Translations under genes and position numbers: made by a program
The notes under the pieces: generated by a model
The model's database searches: none
What the model was told of the DNA's origin: nothing
The model's input: only the letters and a program-made list of their open reading frames with translations
DNA from: Umbelopsis ramanniana AG
Taxonomy: Eukaryota > Mucoromycota > Umbelopsidomycetes > Umbelopsidales > Umbelopsidaceae
NCBI RefSeq assembly: GCF_025399195.1
Contig: NW_026252106.1
Span: 273,531-337,530, forward strand
Length of the DNA: 64,000 nucleotides
Reading direction: 5' to 3'
Part shown: positions 1 to 12,928 of the stretch, in pieces
Layout of the letters: the number at the start of each line of letters is the position of its first letter
Position numbering within the stretch: position 1 is the stretch's first letter

Positions 1-118
1 AAAAAAAATTGTCAAAGTGGTGTCGTGCCACGCCTAATCTTGGTACCTCTGAACTGAATTCGCCAAACAGTTTTCAAAAACAAATTCACCATACTATAGC
101 TGCTTGTGATCTCTCAAT

Positions 119-3100
119 ATGAGCGATCGAGGACGTGATTCCCGTATGGATAGTCTTAAAGCGCTCTACGACTTGAAGAAGAATAACCCTAATGACACTA
201 CCACCGAAAACAACTTCTACAATGCTGTTCTGTCTTACTTATTGCAGGACAAAACAGACCATTGGTGGTGCAACAAGTCTTTAGAGCCTTTCGTTCGGGA
301 ATCGATGATGCTCTTTTCACTACCAGAATATGATCATATAACGAAGTACAAGAATAGAATGAACATGCAACTAAGGACTTGTCGCCACTGTCTCACTTCC
401 TATCACAATTCTAAATCAGCTCTTCGACAAAGGTACGTCAACTTTGTTTCATGTCTGAAAGTCAATTGGATCTAATAGGTTTTGTTTTGATAGCTACGAG
501 CAATTATACTCTGTTGAAAATGTTGCGCAGTTCTTTCAGCAGCTAGAACGATTCGATGCCAGCAGAATACATTTGACACTACAAGAGATACTTACGCCGC
601 CTGCCGGCCCTAAGCAGACATCCAGCTCATCAATAGATTCCAATAATGTCTTTTGTGCTATCCTGGATATTACGATAAGTCCAGCGGTTTTGAATGTCAA
701 TAACCTAGATCAGGAGTTCTCCAGCGCTATAATGACCATGCAGAACTCCACCTCTTTAAGAATCCCGGAATTGGACATGAGCCCCGGCCTGTTCTCGCTG
801 ACACTTCATAAGAACAAAATTATCCGGCTTTTTTCACGGAAACAAATTGAGCGATTCACGACTCGGGGACAGGATTTAGACAAGCAACATGCAGATGTTT
901 TGAAACCATTTGCCAAACGATTATTGATCTATCTGGGGTCACTCAATCCAACACATTCAAAGGCAGAAATACACCCCGTTGACGAGCCATTCGCCTTGAC
1001 TGATCAACCTGGAGAGTACTGGAAATCTTTTCGATATTTAGCTTCTTGTGTTGCCGCCCCTCCTCTGTTGATTTGGATTCGTAGTTCACCGACAAATATG
1101 GAATCTCTCATACAATCACATTTGGAAGATGGAAGCATGTGGTTTCATGAAGTTCTTAAACTGCTTGCCGTACTTCTTACCAAGCTAAAGAGTCAATTCT
1201 GGAGCAGTCCTCCTACGCACTTGTCCGATTTTTCGAAATACATTGATTCCATTTTTTCGAACCGTGTGTTCCGAAATCTCATGCAGTTGCTCTCACAAGG
1301 AAATGGTAAGACTGTTGTGCACCAGAATGACGGTACGCCTATTCCGTTTGAAAAAGTTGCCATTCGCCTCAATGGCATTTTAGAGTGGATATTTCCCTTC
1401 TGGCTCTCATTTACAGGCACTGCCATATATGTCCCCATGACAGAAATGATTCTCGACTATATGTTCAACCTCTTCCAACAAAATAACACACCGACGCTAA
1501 TGCGTGCCAAATGTGTGGAGATAGGCATGTCGATAATCAGCGAAGCTATTACGTTGGATGGACGACCATCCTCAGCTTTTATTAACAAGTATGCTGCACT
1601 CATTGTAAAGTCGTCTATCAGCCCCAATAGTAAAACTTTGGAAACAAAAGTTAAAACGGGACAGCCACTTCTTGAACAGTTGTTGATGTCAGATGTAGAT
1701 GCAGTGCGAGACACCTACTTCAGTCTTTATGCCATTGTTCCATCTAAACGATCTGAACCTTCAAACCGCGGTATTTGCGAAAAAATTTGGAAAGAGGTCT
1801 GTGGCATAAATTTCGACTACTGTGTGCCAGCACAGATGGACGTTGTTACGTCTATTTTCAAAGCACACTCTGTCATCGCTTTGCTAGATATGGATATCAT
1901 GCAGGATGCTCAACAGCATTCGGAATCAAAGCAACAGCAGATACAGTTTCTAATCGATTCTTTGATGATTATCCGAACGAATGTACAGCCGCTTTTACAA
2001 GCACTGTTGGATCAGCAAGGGAACCAACTGTCTAGACTGATGAATAATGACATCGTCGCTTCTCGTACGCTTCATATCGTTTCATCGCCTGATAGAGATA
2101 TTCGAAGCATTGGAGTTACGATGTTCAAGACTGCTTACCGCGAAGATGCATTTATTGATTGCTTGATACAATACCTACGGACCAATCCCAACAATGGCTT
2201 GGATGCCATCACGCAACTAATGCTAGATTTCACCGAGTTCATTGATGGAGGCTGCAACATGTTCTCCACCTCAGGTCCGGTCTTTGCCACACTTGCTTCC
2301 GTTGTAAGCGCCCTGGTAGGAAACGAAGACAGCTTATTGTTTAATGTTATCACTAGCGGCGATCTCTCAACAGCTGGTGATCTGGATAAACTTCAGAAGC
2401 TTTGGAGTTTTTTTTGGATATTTGTTGGCAAGTCTGTGAAAGCAGCACTAGTCTGGGCACAAAGCTACCGGCCGAAAGAAGTCGTCAAAGCGGTTTTACC
2501 CGTACTTCAAATTGCATCGCAAGTCATTGGTACTTTCAGAACCTTCGAACAAATCGCACAGATGAAAGATGCAAGCAAAGAAAACTCGACACATTGGTCT
2601 TCACCATCAAGTTCAATGCTCTCATATACCGAATTGGCCAATGCTCTGGATCCTTTATCAGAATGGATTTTTGTTACTAGCCACGATGTTCTTCGACTTT
2701 TAGTACCACTTCTGATCATGTCATTGAAGCGGCTTACACAAACACAAGTAAAGGTCTCATCTAATACATATGACCGGTTGATGGGCGCCGCAACTGGCGC
2801 CGTTGACAGTAGAGTTACCACAGACGAAAAAGAAAATATGTTTATGGCCTTGAGCCCGCATGACCCTGCTAACACCGTATTTTTCGATGAAAGCGACGAT
2901 GACGATAATGGCAATTGGGTGACAACAGATTCGAATACAAATTTTTCCACAAATTTTTTGGATTCTTCTTTGTTGAACGCTACTCATTCGACTCCCAGCA
3001 TACCCATAGTTGCCCCACCTATATCACCTAAAAGGCTGCGTCAACCAACGTTGGCCGAATCTTTTGCAGCTGCAGTTGGCAAATCACCTGATTCACCTAG

Positions 3101-6100
3101 TCAAACCACCAAAAACGTGCGCAGCCAAATGAAATTGACAGATTTTCTAGCCAAGCCCAAGGCTGATGCGATCGTTCTGACTGATGAAGATGATACCCCG
3201 AAGCCGGTGAAGGCGACTCAAAAGAAAGAAACAAATCAAGAAGATGAATTCGACGATGAGTTTGAAGATATGGACTTTACTGATATACCTGAAGAATGGT
3301 TTGACGAACAGAAGATCAGGCTTGAAAGCCAGAAGGCATCAGGAGAAAGCGAGGAGAAATTGAAAGCACATCGCTTAGAACGCTTGAGGATCGCTCAAGC
3401 TAATATGCATGCTAGGAAAGCGTCAAGACAAAATCGAGTGCATATGCAGCAAACCACACCTACATATGCAGTCGGCCCATCCAGAGGGGGTCTACCAGGA
3501 AAAAAGCTTCGACCACCAACCATGGGACTTTCCAAGCTTCAAGCTCTAAGAAAAGAATTCAGTACTTCTCGTGTATATCCTTCAGCTACATCGACACAAT
3601 CTAGACGTGAACAAGGCTCCCAGCAAGACTCGGATGATTCTGGAGACGAATCAGCCTTCGCTGAACTTGTTAGCGATTTCGATAAGTCAAAAGAAAGTCA
3701 TGCTCCAAAGGAAAAGGAAAAGTTTTCAGGTGCTATATTCGATGATCGACCACGCCGCTCTGTCAAACTAATTGATGCTCCTGTCACTGCTGGGAGTAAT
3801 TTTCAAGAGAAGAAAGCTCAAATGCAACGCGCTCTGGCTAGGAAGAAGAAAGTCACTCCAAGCATGAGAGGACTGCACAAAACAATTCTTGCATGGGATG
3901 TGACAGTTGAAGGAGAGGTCCCACCGAATGCTTCTCGAGATATGTACAAGCGCGTTCCCTCCAAGTTTTCTGACGTTCATGAATATACACAAATCTTTGA
4001 ACCGCTACTGTTACTGGAGGTTTGGATGCAACTCATGCGAGCAAAAGAAGAAGCGACAGAATCAGATGTTATTGACAACTGTATGATTGAGAGCCGGTGC
4101 AACGTAGATGAATTTGTCGACGTTACTTTCCAGATGACAATCGCTTCGGGACGATCCTTAGCGGTTGAAGATTTGGTTTTCATCGCGAATCATTTCGGTA
4201 GCTCATTTTTCAATAAGTCGGATGGACAGCATCACAAATGGGTCGGAAAAGGTTTCTTGAGCAAGGTCAAATCTATGGTATACAAAAAAGATCTGGCTGA
4301 TGTGACGGTTCGCTGCTTCTTTCCGCCATCCCAGATGATTATGCTGAACTCCTTAGCTCCGAAGTCAATATGGCGAGCTCTAAAGCTTTCTAGGTATGAT
4401 CAGATATTTTTTAAAAAAAGATTTATTTATATAAGCACCATTAACAACTCTATCTATTTAATCCACTTCTTTTAGTTTAACCACTGCTCATAGAGAGTAT
4501 TCGGCGTTGAAAGCTTTAGAGTATTATGACCTACGAGATATGATATTACAGCCAAAACATCTGCCTACCGCGCCAATTTCGGAAAGAGAACTAGTAAGAT
4601 GCATGAACACATTCAAGGTCAACCAACCACAAGCAGAGGCAATTATGGGTACTATACGTCGACCGAAAGGATTCACCCTCATTCAAGGGTAAGTGTGTGT
4701 ATCTTGCATTACAACATGACTTGGATATCTAATTCACATTGGATATCGGTGATACTTCTTAATTTAATAGCCCACCTGGAACTGGAAAAACCAAGACCAT
4801 TCTCGGGCTACTTGCATCGCTCATCTCACAACAATCAATGAAAAATGATCGTTCGTCCATTCAAACTCCTGTTAACGAACAAACCACAGATTTATCTGGC
4901 AAACTACTGATTTGTGCGCCAAGTAACGCAGCCGTGGATGAAATTGTTAAACGTGTCATGGAAGGCATTGCTGGACCAGACGGCAAAATGTTTCCCAAGA
5001 TTGTCCGTATTGGCAAATCTGAGTCTATCAATTCCAGTGTTAAAGACGTTTGTCTGGAGCCACTCATTGAAAAGGAAATTCAATCGCTGAACTTGCGCAA
5101 GCAGGCTAACGACAAAAAAGGCAATCCACGAGAGAAATTGATGGAGGAGATGAGAAAAATTAAGCTGACTCTTGACGAACTCGATAAAGAAATGGCACAA
5201 GCCGAAGGCGATCCCGTACGGTATGCGAACATCAATGACCGTCGTCGAGCGCTAATGGGAAAGAAAAGAAATCTGGCTGTTTCACTGGATGAGGAGTCAC
5301 ACAGGAGAACTGAATTTTCTCGAGATCTCGAAATAGCCAAGCAAAGGGCCAAGCAAAAGATTCTTAGTGAGGCTGATATCGTCAGTTGTACACTCAGTGG
5401 CAGTGGACACGAAATGTTGACATCCATTGGAATCTCGTTTGAAACCGTCATTATTGACGAAGCTGCGCAATCCATTGAAATTAGCTCCTTGATCCCGTTG
5501 AAGTACGACTGTCAACGTTGTGTCCTTGTCGGAGGTAAGGAGTATAAGACAATGAGAGCTTTTTTATTATTTTATTCGTTGACTCAGGTGTATTTTGACA
5601 GATCCCAATCAATTACCTCCAACTGTACTGTCTCAACTTGCCTCGAAATATAGCTATGAGCAAAGTCTATTCGTGCGACTACAAAAGATGGCACCTGACG
5701 ATGTCTTTCTTTTGAGGTAGATTCTTGTATATTCTGAGTTGAGCAATATACCATTGAGACAGTTATACTAACACATCCTTCTATCAAGCATTCAATACCG
5801 TATGCACCCGGAGATCAGCCTCTTTCCCAGTAAACTGTTCTACGAATCACGACTTAAAGATGGTCCTGGTCTGGCCGAGCTGACAAAAGTTGAATGGCAT
5901 AAAAACCCGTGCTTCATGCCGTACCAGTTTTTAAATATCTTGGATGGTAAAGAATCCATGGGAAGCGGAAAGTCTCTTTACAATACGAAGGAAGCGGAGG
6001 CGGCCGTCACACTAGTTGACTCATTGGTCTCCAAATTCCCAGCTGTAAATGTAAGTTCACTTCCATGTCCTTATCTTTCACCGGCACTAGAGTGACACGG

Positions 6101-7602
6101 CTAATTGATATTCAGTTTGCATATCGTATTGGCATTATCACGCCTTACAAACAACAACTGCGAGAACTGCGAAATCAGTTCGAAAGGCAGTATGGACGAG
6201 ACATTTTGAACGTTATAGATTTCAACACAGTGGTAAGCACTAAACTGTTGCCTAGCTGGACCTTGCAATATCAACGCGGAACCAACGAAACTCTAATCGG
6301 TTATGCTATTTTATAGGATGGTTTTCAAGGACAAGAGAAAGATATCATTATCTTTTCATGTGTTAGAGCCGGTCATGGTAAGCTAAAATTCTAAAAAATA
6401 CGTTTTATGGTACGGACTATTCATATATAAACCTTAATTATGGCAGACAGAGGCATTGGATTTTTGTCAGACATTCGACGTATGAACGTTGGTCTTACTC
6501 GAGCAAAGAGCTCACTGTTTGTCCTTGGGCATTCACAGTCTCTGAATGGTAGTGAATACTGGGGAGACTTAGTTTCAGATGCTAAACGCAGACATGTTCA
6601 CATTGATGTAAGTTAACACATATGATACGAATGATAGATTTCATACACCGCACTCGTCTAACGTGGTTGGGATATATCTTCAGTGTCGCTTACCACTGTT
6701 TGGACACCGCCTGAGAACCGGATTTCACCCTCCTAACCTTTTCAAAAAAGCGCTACCAACACCAACCACTCTCCCTCCAGTTGTCACGTCTGCATCACTC
6801 ACACCAAGTAAGATTACGGAGCTACGGCCATCACCTATAGAGTCTGACATGGATGTGGATGAAGCAACGACCATTTCTTCAGCTAATGGAAATCCGACGC
6901 GTACCACGGTCCCAGAACAGAGACCAGTACCCAGGAGAGATGGCGCTAGTACAACAACGGAAAAAACAGATTATATTCAAACTGGTCTGAATAGGAATAA
7001 ACGTGGCATTGAAGGATTTAATGATGCTGATAGCTCTTCAGCAATAGCGCCACGAAAAGACAGTGACATTACCGGTGGAAGTCGCAAATTAACTTTAGAA
7101 GAATATCGCGCCAAGCGTGCGAAAATGGCTACCAGCAGTCGACCTGCAGAGGGCCGTCCCAGCAAACAAATTCCCCCACCACCTTCATCAAGTAAACCCA
7201 AGTCTGGCATATTCATTCCAAAATCAAAACGACCGGTAACAGATAAAGTAAGTTTATTGGTTGTTTGAAAAAAGGATCAACCATGACGCTCATTGTCTAT
7301 GTCTTAGCACCAACCAAATGAAGAACTAGCTTTGAGCGCTCGCGAAAGATTGACGCTTCAGGTAAGACTCTACCAGCAGAAGTGGACACACTAATGAGAT
7401 CTAGAATTTGGGGCTGCAAAAAGTTATAACCGACGTATATTCCCTTTATACTCAATTGTAGGCAGAAGCTTCCAGAGCAGAATTGAAACGATTAAGCCTA
7501 CAGGATCGAGAAGTGCACAAAAAGCCCAAGACAAACACAAAATCTGGAAGTGGTTCAAACAATGTACTGGATGATATTTTAGATTCAATTTCCCGTACCT
7601 GA
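119..7602 (+). CDS. SEN1: SEN1-type superfamily 1 RNA/DNA helicase
   Basis: Nuclear 5'-3' helicase that unwinds RNA and RNA:DNA hybrids and, in yeast, terminates transcription of short non-coding RNAs by RNA polymerase II. I assemble 12 exons (119-432, 494-4393, 4476-4688, 4771-5534, 5602-5716, 5789-6050, 6116-6232, 6317-6377, 6447-6607, 6684-7247, 7308-7361, 7462-7602) giving 2221 residues, close to yeast Sen1. The N-terminal half is the long helical SEN1_N region, followed by an acidic/basic linker. The helicase core carries PPGTGKT (motif I, first codons of exon 4), IIDEAAQ (II), DPNQLPPTV (III), QYRMHPEI, DGFQGQEKD (V) and VGLTRAK (VI). The tail is low-complexity and basic with KRAKM-like stretches. 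The start is the first ATG of the open frame; nothing upstream is in frame. Family assignment is firm. The small C-terminal exons are less certain. Confidence 0.95.
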
Positions 7603-7632
7603 TCACCATGTATTCTAAGGGTACAACTTGTA

Positions 7633-7638
7633 AATAAA
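7633..7638 (+). terminator. Candidate polyadenylation signal of SEN1
   Basis: AATAAA lies 31 bases after the SEN1 stop codon, the usual place for a fungal A-rich positioning element. Motif only; the cleavage site is not identifiable by eye. Confidence 0.45.
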
Positions 7639-8169
7639 ATGTAAATTAGAGCTGAGCTAAGATTGGACAATCTTCACAGTCATCATTTTCCATTGCAGCC
7701 AACCGCTATTGCAAATTGTCCGCTGGATGACCTTGTTCGGTAAAGCATGGCTTCTAAATTTGACACTTTGGCGGCCATCAGTGTAACATTAAGGTTTAAC
7801 TGCATTAGAATGGCGCGCTGAGAAATCAGTTGAGATTCAATCTATGGAGCAGCAGGAAGATCCGCCTATCCGTTGAGGCGAGCAACTAAAGAGAAAGAGA
7901 CAAAAAAGACAGTGAACCAACATCTATAAAGACAATTCCATCTTCTTTGCTACGCAATCAGATAATATACTCAATGTGAAGAAGTTTTCTACTGGATAAA
8001 GAGCTGACGGATGTTAATTGGCGAGACACTGAGCTTCATTTCTCGACTGCAACTGGTATAGTGTCCTCCTAATGGTTCGCCCGAGTTCATCACTTGAAGC
8101 CGTCATTAATGTGCTTGGCCGTCACATTCACATTGAACGGATACCATTTAATAATCACAAGCGTCATCT

Positions 8170-8177
8170 TATAAAAA
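8170..8177 (+). promoter_or_regulatory. TATA-like box of seven-helix gene A
   Basis: TATAAAAA lies about 170 bases upstream of the start codon and is followed by a CT-rich leader, a plausible core promoter with a long 5' untranslated region. Motif-based inference. Confidence 0.4.
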
Positions 8178-8340
8178 GGAAAGTGAAAACTCTTTCTTCA
8201 TCCATCTTTCACCTTCCCTTCACTCTCCTTCACATTTCAACTCTTCTACCTCAAGACAGTTTGGTCCATTGTTCAACAAACCTTACAATATAGACTAGTG
8301 TTCTTAGTGTAGGACAGCCATCACCTTGAATACGAACAAC

Positions 8341-10049
8341 ATGGATGTCAACAGTCAAATCAACACCGTATGGCGAGTATGCGATAACAATCCTGATCAA
8401 ACATGCCACTGCGACTGGCGCTTGACTATTAAGAATTGCGCAGAAGAACGAGTGATGAATATCGTCTACATCATCAACATTGCCCTGTCCGCACTCACCG
8501 TCATCTTTGGTAAATTATTGGTAATTTTGAACAGTAGACATTTATATTAGCCCACTGACAACATTTTCTACCAGGCCTGTATATGCTGGGAAAACGAGTC
8601 TTTTTTCAAGGTCATAGCTTTATGGTCCGAAGTGAAGGGAGGGGACTTTTCCGACCAAAGCCTGTGGAGTGTCTCTTATTGTTCATCACTATTTTCAGCA
8701 TATGTATGTATAAGCCAGAAAATGGTTCTCATCCTATGAAGGTCAGCTTTACTCATAATGCGTTTTCTCTTTTCTGTAGTGCGTTTGGTGAGCAGCCTTG
8801 TGCTTGTGCTGGACATTGCACCAGGAAACATGATTTTCCGCTCCTGTAAGTTTGAACGCCTTTTCCTCAGTATAATTGCTTTGTCCTACTAACACACCAT
8901 GTATTGTTTTCTCGCCATTGGCCATATTTGTTATAGTCATTTTCGAAATACCATGGCAATGGGGGTTTGGTGGCTTTGTACTCTATTTGATTGGCATTGC
9001 ACAAACTCTTGCAGATGTATGTCGATATTATACTTCCCAATTTAATCATGCATGTCCTAATATCGCTTCACTGCATTTTCGTAGAGTCACAAGGCCATCT
9101 CAACGGGATGGTTACCATCGCCGGTTCTGGTTGATGTCTTCGGATTTTCTCTGTTGCTCCTTCCATTCATTGCAAATAACACCTGCTCTCTCATTGCTGG
9201 AGCTATGCTGGATGCCGGTCATGATAGAGTTGCTGTAATTTTCATACGACTACTGTATGTATTTTGGTTCGTTGAAGATTCTACTCTGGCTATCTCGGTC
9301 GTGTGGGCTGGATCACGCCTAGTTCGGCTATTGACTCGCCACTTGTTCCAATTTCGGGTCACTGGTGAACGATACTCGTCCATCAAAGGTGGCATTTTAA
9401 AGGTATAATTTTTCGAAAGTGATACTGCTGCCGACCAAAGGTGCTTATTACTTTTTCTTACTCTTTGTTTTTATATAGATCAAACTAGTTATTGTCATTG
9501 CTGGCATCGGTCTCAGTGGGTTCGCTTCATTCTTACTTCTATATGGAATTTTGCGCGACTATATTATGACCAGTACGGTCGGTAGTGCTATTCTAGGTGG
9601 TATCTGGACTTGGCTTGGGGCTTTCATGTGTATCTCATGTGAAGCAGCAGTGGCCATAAGGTACTTGATAACCCTAAAACTTGACCATCTGTTGATTTAT
9701 AAATAACATTGGCACTAAAACGTCTACTTTATTTTCTAACAGTCCTAAAATGGCCGCTCCTTCTGTCGGTCTCCCAGATTCTTCAGTAGATCCGTACACG
9801 GGTAGAACAGGTGTTTCTAGTGGAGGTGGCTTTTCCTCTCATCATTCCAAAGGCGAAGTTGAAAGTTATGGAAAATACAGTCCCAGTCCTGCTGCCTTGG
9901 TGGCTTTGCATACGATTAGCAACTCGCCTTCTTGTTTTGCCCCACATTATGAAGAGGAGAAATATTACAGTCCTACTGGTTTACCCATGGATGAAGGTAT
10001 AGGTTCTGGAACCTTGTCCGAGATTCGGCTCATAGGTGAAGCCAAGTGA
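8341..10049 (+). CDS. Seven-helix membrane protein, tandem paralogue A
   Basis: I do not recognise the family. Seven exons (8341-8509, 8575-8703, 8780-8845, 8937-9016, 9085-9402, 9479-9660, 9743-10049) encode 416 residues. The N-terminus has Cys14, the cluster CHCDWRL (Cys22, Cys24) and Cys33, likely an extracellular disulfide-held cap. Hydrophobic segments fall near residues 38-62, 82-107, 124-147, 160-182, 195-225, 255-278 and 291-314. A polar Ser/Gly/Pro-rich tail of about 100 residues follows, presumably cytoplasmic. Conserved with B and C are the RPxPVE loop, an FRS-F/L-E/D motif before helix 3, NNTCS in helix 4, RLLYxF in helix 5 and a GxRY loop. It differs from B and C by lacking the intron in helix 5 and by a divergent helix 7. 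The topology resembles a receptor, but function is unknown. Splice junctions keep frame throughout. Confidence 0.8.
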
Positions 10050-11244
10050 AAAGCAGCTAGATTGACTTACACCTGTTCTCTTTTCCGCCCGCCAATTATT
10101 TTTTTTCAGAGCACTAGAACGTCGTAAAAGTGTTGTACAAAGGATACCTGCCCTTTGCTTTGCCCTTCACGTGCGCTCATAAGCTTTCGTTTTACAAACA
10201 TAGCCCGTTATTACGTTCCAACCCACATCGTGAGCCCATATGCTTTTCATCCTTTTCATGTCTTTTACAGTAATCCGTTTACACTATGCTTCCCAGTAAT
10301 TACCGCTGTACCTTTTTCCCACCAATACGCACCTTTTAATTTTCTGCTTCTACATAATAAATATGGAGGCATACTTCATACGGTAAGACGCATGCCGAGA
10401 TAAAATGAAAATACTGATACACAAGGCTGGACTGGTAAAACCTTTTTAATGCTATACTGACTGATTGACGTATCTAGATTTAAGAGTTACACAAAAAAAA
10501 TCACTATAACAAATATCGACTTTCGACACCTGGAGGACTTGATGCGGTGTCGAAATATATAATTGAAGCTACCCATATTATGGTAAAGCTGAAATTGACA
10601 TTGATACACCAGATAAATCTCGTTCAATGTCAATCATACACTGTCTCATCCACGTTACCTAAATCAATGTTACAAATATACATTGTCCAGTGAACTTTGC
10701 CGTTTTCATATACACTGTATACGTAAATGACATGACCGGAACTCTTCTGTCTAACATTACTACCGATATCTTGGCTCACTAATACTAGGAGAGATGTATA
10801 AGGTAAGGTGAGCAACTTTAGGATTTCCTTGGTAACGTTCAATGGCTGACCTTGCACCGTTCGTTTTTACCATTAACAAGCTAGGCACTTCTTGCGGCAG
10901 TACATCATTAAAATCCCGAGCTCCGCTTTTTTCCTCAACGTTGCAATTCTTATATTTCTTCTCATATTGAAAAAAAGGTCGCAATCTTTCCTCTCTTCTC
11001 TTCTATACCAAACATTCTAAACCACACCAGCAGCTTTTCTACTGTCCTTTTCATTGCTATCAACATTTCGACACTCCTTGAGACATAGCTGGCATCATCT
11101 TCTTCCATCAGCCACGACGCATTTACATATTTCATACATTTTTCTAAATACCACCAAAAAAGCTGGATCTTTCCACGGTTACTCTACATTTCTTGAAAAT
11201 ACCCCACCATCAGCATAACAATATACCAATACACTAGAATATAA
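10050..11244. other. Intergenic, paralogue A to B
   Basis: Contains no supported gene. A minus-strand stretch at 10630-10984 reads as protein-like in two frames in succession (see findings). From about 10985 onward the sequence is CT-rich and looks like the promoter and leader of paralogue B. Confidence 0.4.
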
Positions 11245-12928
11245 ATGGATGCTTCGAATAAGGCTTCAAATTTTTGGCTATCTTGCAATCCCGCCGGAGA
11301 GCATTGCCACTGCGACTGGAGACTGACTTATCTTTCCTGCGAAGAAAGCCATGCTATTGATATTATCTTCAAAATTAATGTGGTTTGGTCAGCCATTGTC
11401 TCATTCCTAGGTAGGGATTCATACTTTCACACTGTCGTTAGTATATAGTGATAATAACGTTTTCTCACCTAACGCCATGATGTAGCTGCAGCGCTACTGA
11501 TTCATCGTATATTTTATCAAGGCCAACGCCTCTATGATACGAAACGTGGATATTTGCGGCCACAACCTGTAGAAACGCTTCTCGTCCTTGCTGTTATTTA
11601 CAATATTTGTAGGTGGAATAGCCTGTGATTTATCTTAGCATATTGATTCATGCTAATACTCTTTTGTAGTGCGCATGGTGCACTCTATAGTCATTCTCAA
11701 TGACAACCCTAACAGTGTGATTTTCCGTTCCTGTAAGTCACTAGGATGCCAAACCGGATGAATACATCCAGAACCGCTAACCAACCATTATACAGTTATA
11801 TTTGAGTTCGGTTGGCAATTTGGATTTGCCGCCCTAGCTGCCTATTTATGGGGAATTGCCATAACAGTTTTCGATGTAAGCCAGCTGCATTATTTATCTG
11901 ATGCCTGAGTTAGAATTTTCGCTCGCCGTCAATGCCCCCAACTAATATTTACCATATGTTAGAGCGAAGCAGTTATGGACAGTGGGTGGCGATTATCTCA
12001 ACGACATATAAGCCGAGTGGGATTAGCATTTGTACTCTCTCCAGTTATAACCAATAATGTGTGCTCTATTCTGTCGGGATATTATGCTCAACAAGGCGAC
12101 GCTTACAAGGCTGAGATCTTTGCTCGACTTCTGTATGCCTTTTGTACGTCTAGCCCCTTTTCTTTATTTTGATCATGATGCCGACATTACATACTGACAC
12201 GACTTTTACAGGGGCTTTTTATTGCTTACTACTCGTCTTCTGCGTCACATATTCTGGAGTGAGACTCATGCATTTGCTGGGAACCCATCTCTCCATGTTA
12301 GGATCTGGTAAACGCTATGAGCAAGTCAAGACTGGACGTATGAAGGTAAAGCCAAGATTTGCATGTGTTTGTGGAAGATTTACACAGCTTGAACTATTTT
12401 TTGCTGATAACTTAATTGCATCGGATTCAGGTCCGAGCGATTATGACGGTGTCAGCTCTCTGTTTGGCTTGCTTTACCATGCTTTGCGGCGTTTATTCCA
12501 TTTGTCGAACAACGGTTCAGAATCACAAGTCCTTCAATGTATTCTGGGCTATATTATGGAACTTCGCTGGTCCATCGGCTAGTATTCTCATTGAAGTGGC
12601 ACTGTTCATAGAGTGAGTATTCTCAAACATTGACTTATTTGTTAACACTTTATTGCCAAATCCGTCACTAAATACCCATTCTTTGTAACGCCACAGTCCA
12701 CGAATGTTTGGCGGACCATCGTTCTCAGTGAGCGGGTCATCTAACGAACGAAAGACCGAAATGCCTGGATTTGCAAGCTCAATTACTATGGACCGACACA
12801 AGAGTGGAATTCCTCTGTCTTGGATCAATTCACAAGACGAACAGAAGCGTTCAAGCGCTCAGTCATCAAATATATATGCCAATTCAACCGTCTCAGATTC
12901 TACTCTACTTATTCATCAAGCACCTTAG
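11245..12928 (+). CDS. Seven-helix membrane protein, tandem paralogue B
   Basis: Second member of the unnamed family. Eight exons (11245-11410, 11486-11608, 11670-11732, 11796-11875, 11963-12143, 12212-12345, 12431-12612, 12697-12928) encode 386 residues. The N-terminal Cys cap is present (Cys14, CHCDWRL with Cys21 and Cys23, Cys32). Seven hydrophobic segments occur in the same positions as in A and C. Helix 7 has the motif WNFAGPSAS followed by an acidic residue and DPRM at the membrane exit, shared with C. The tail is about 75 residues, Ser-rich, and unlike that of A. Exon lengths 2 to 7 match C to the base (123, 63, 80, 181, 134, 182). The start is the first ATG after the leader, placing the Cys motif in register with its paralogues. 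Function unknown; receptor- or channel-like topology is inference. Confidence 0.8.

Larger units (their letters stand above)
7603..8340. other. Intergenic, SEN1 to first seven-helix gene
   Basis: No open frame with coding character. It holds the SEN1 3' end and, from about 8170, the promoter and pyrimidine-rich leader of the next gene (CT-rich run at about 8190-8260). Confidence 0.5.
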
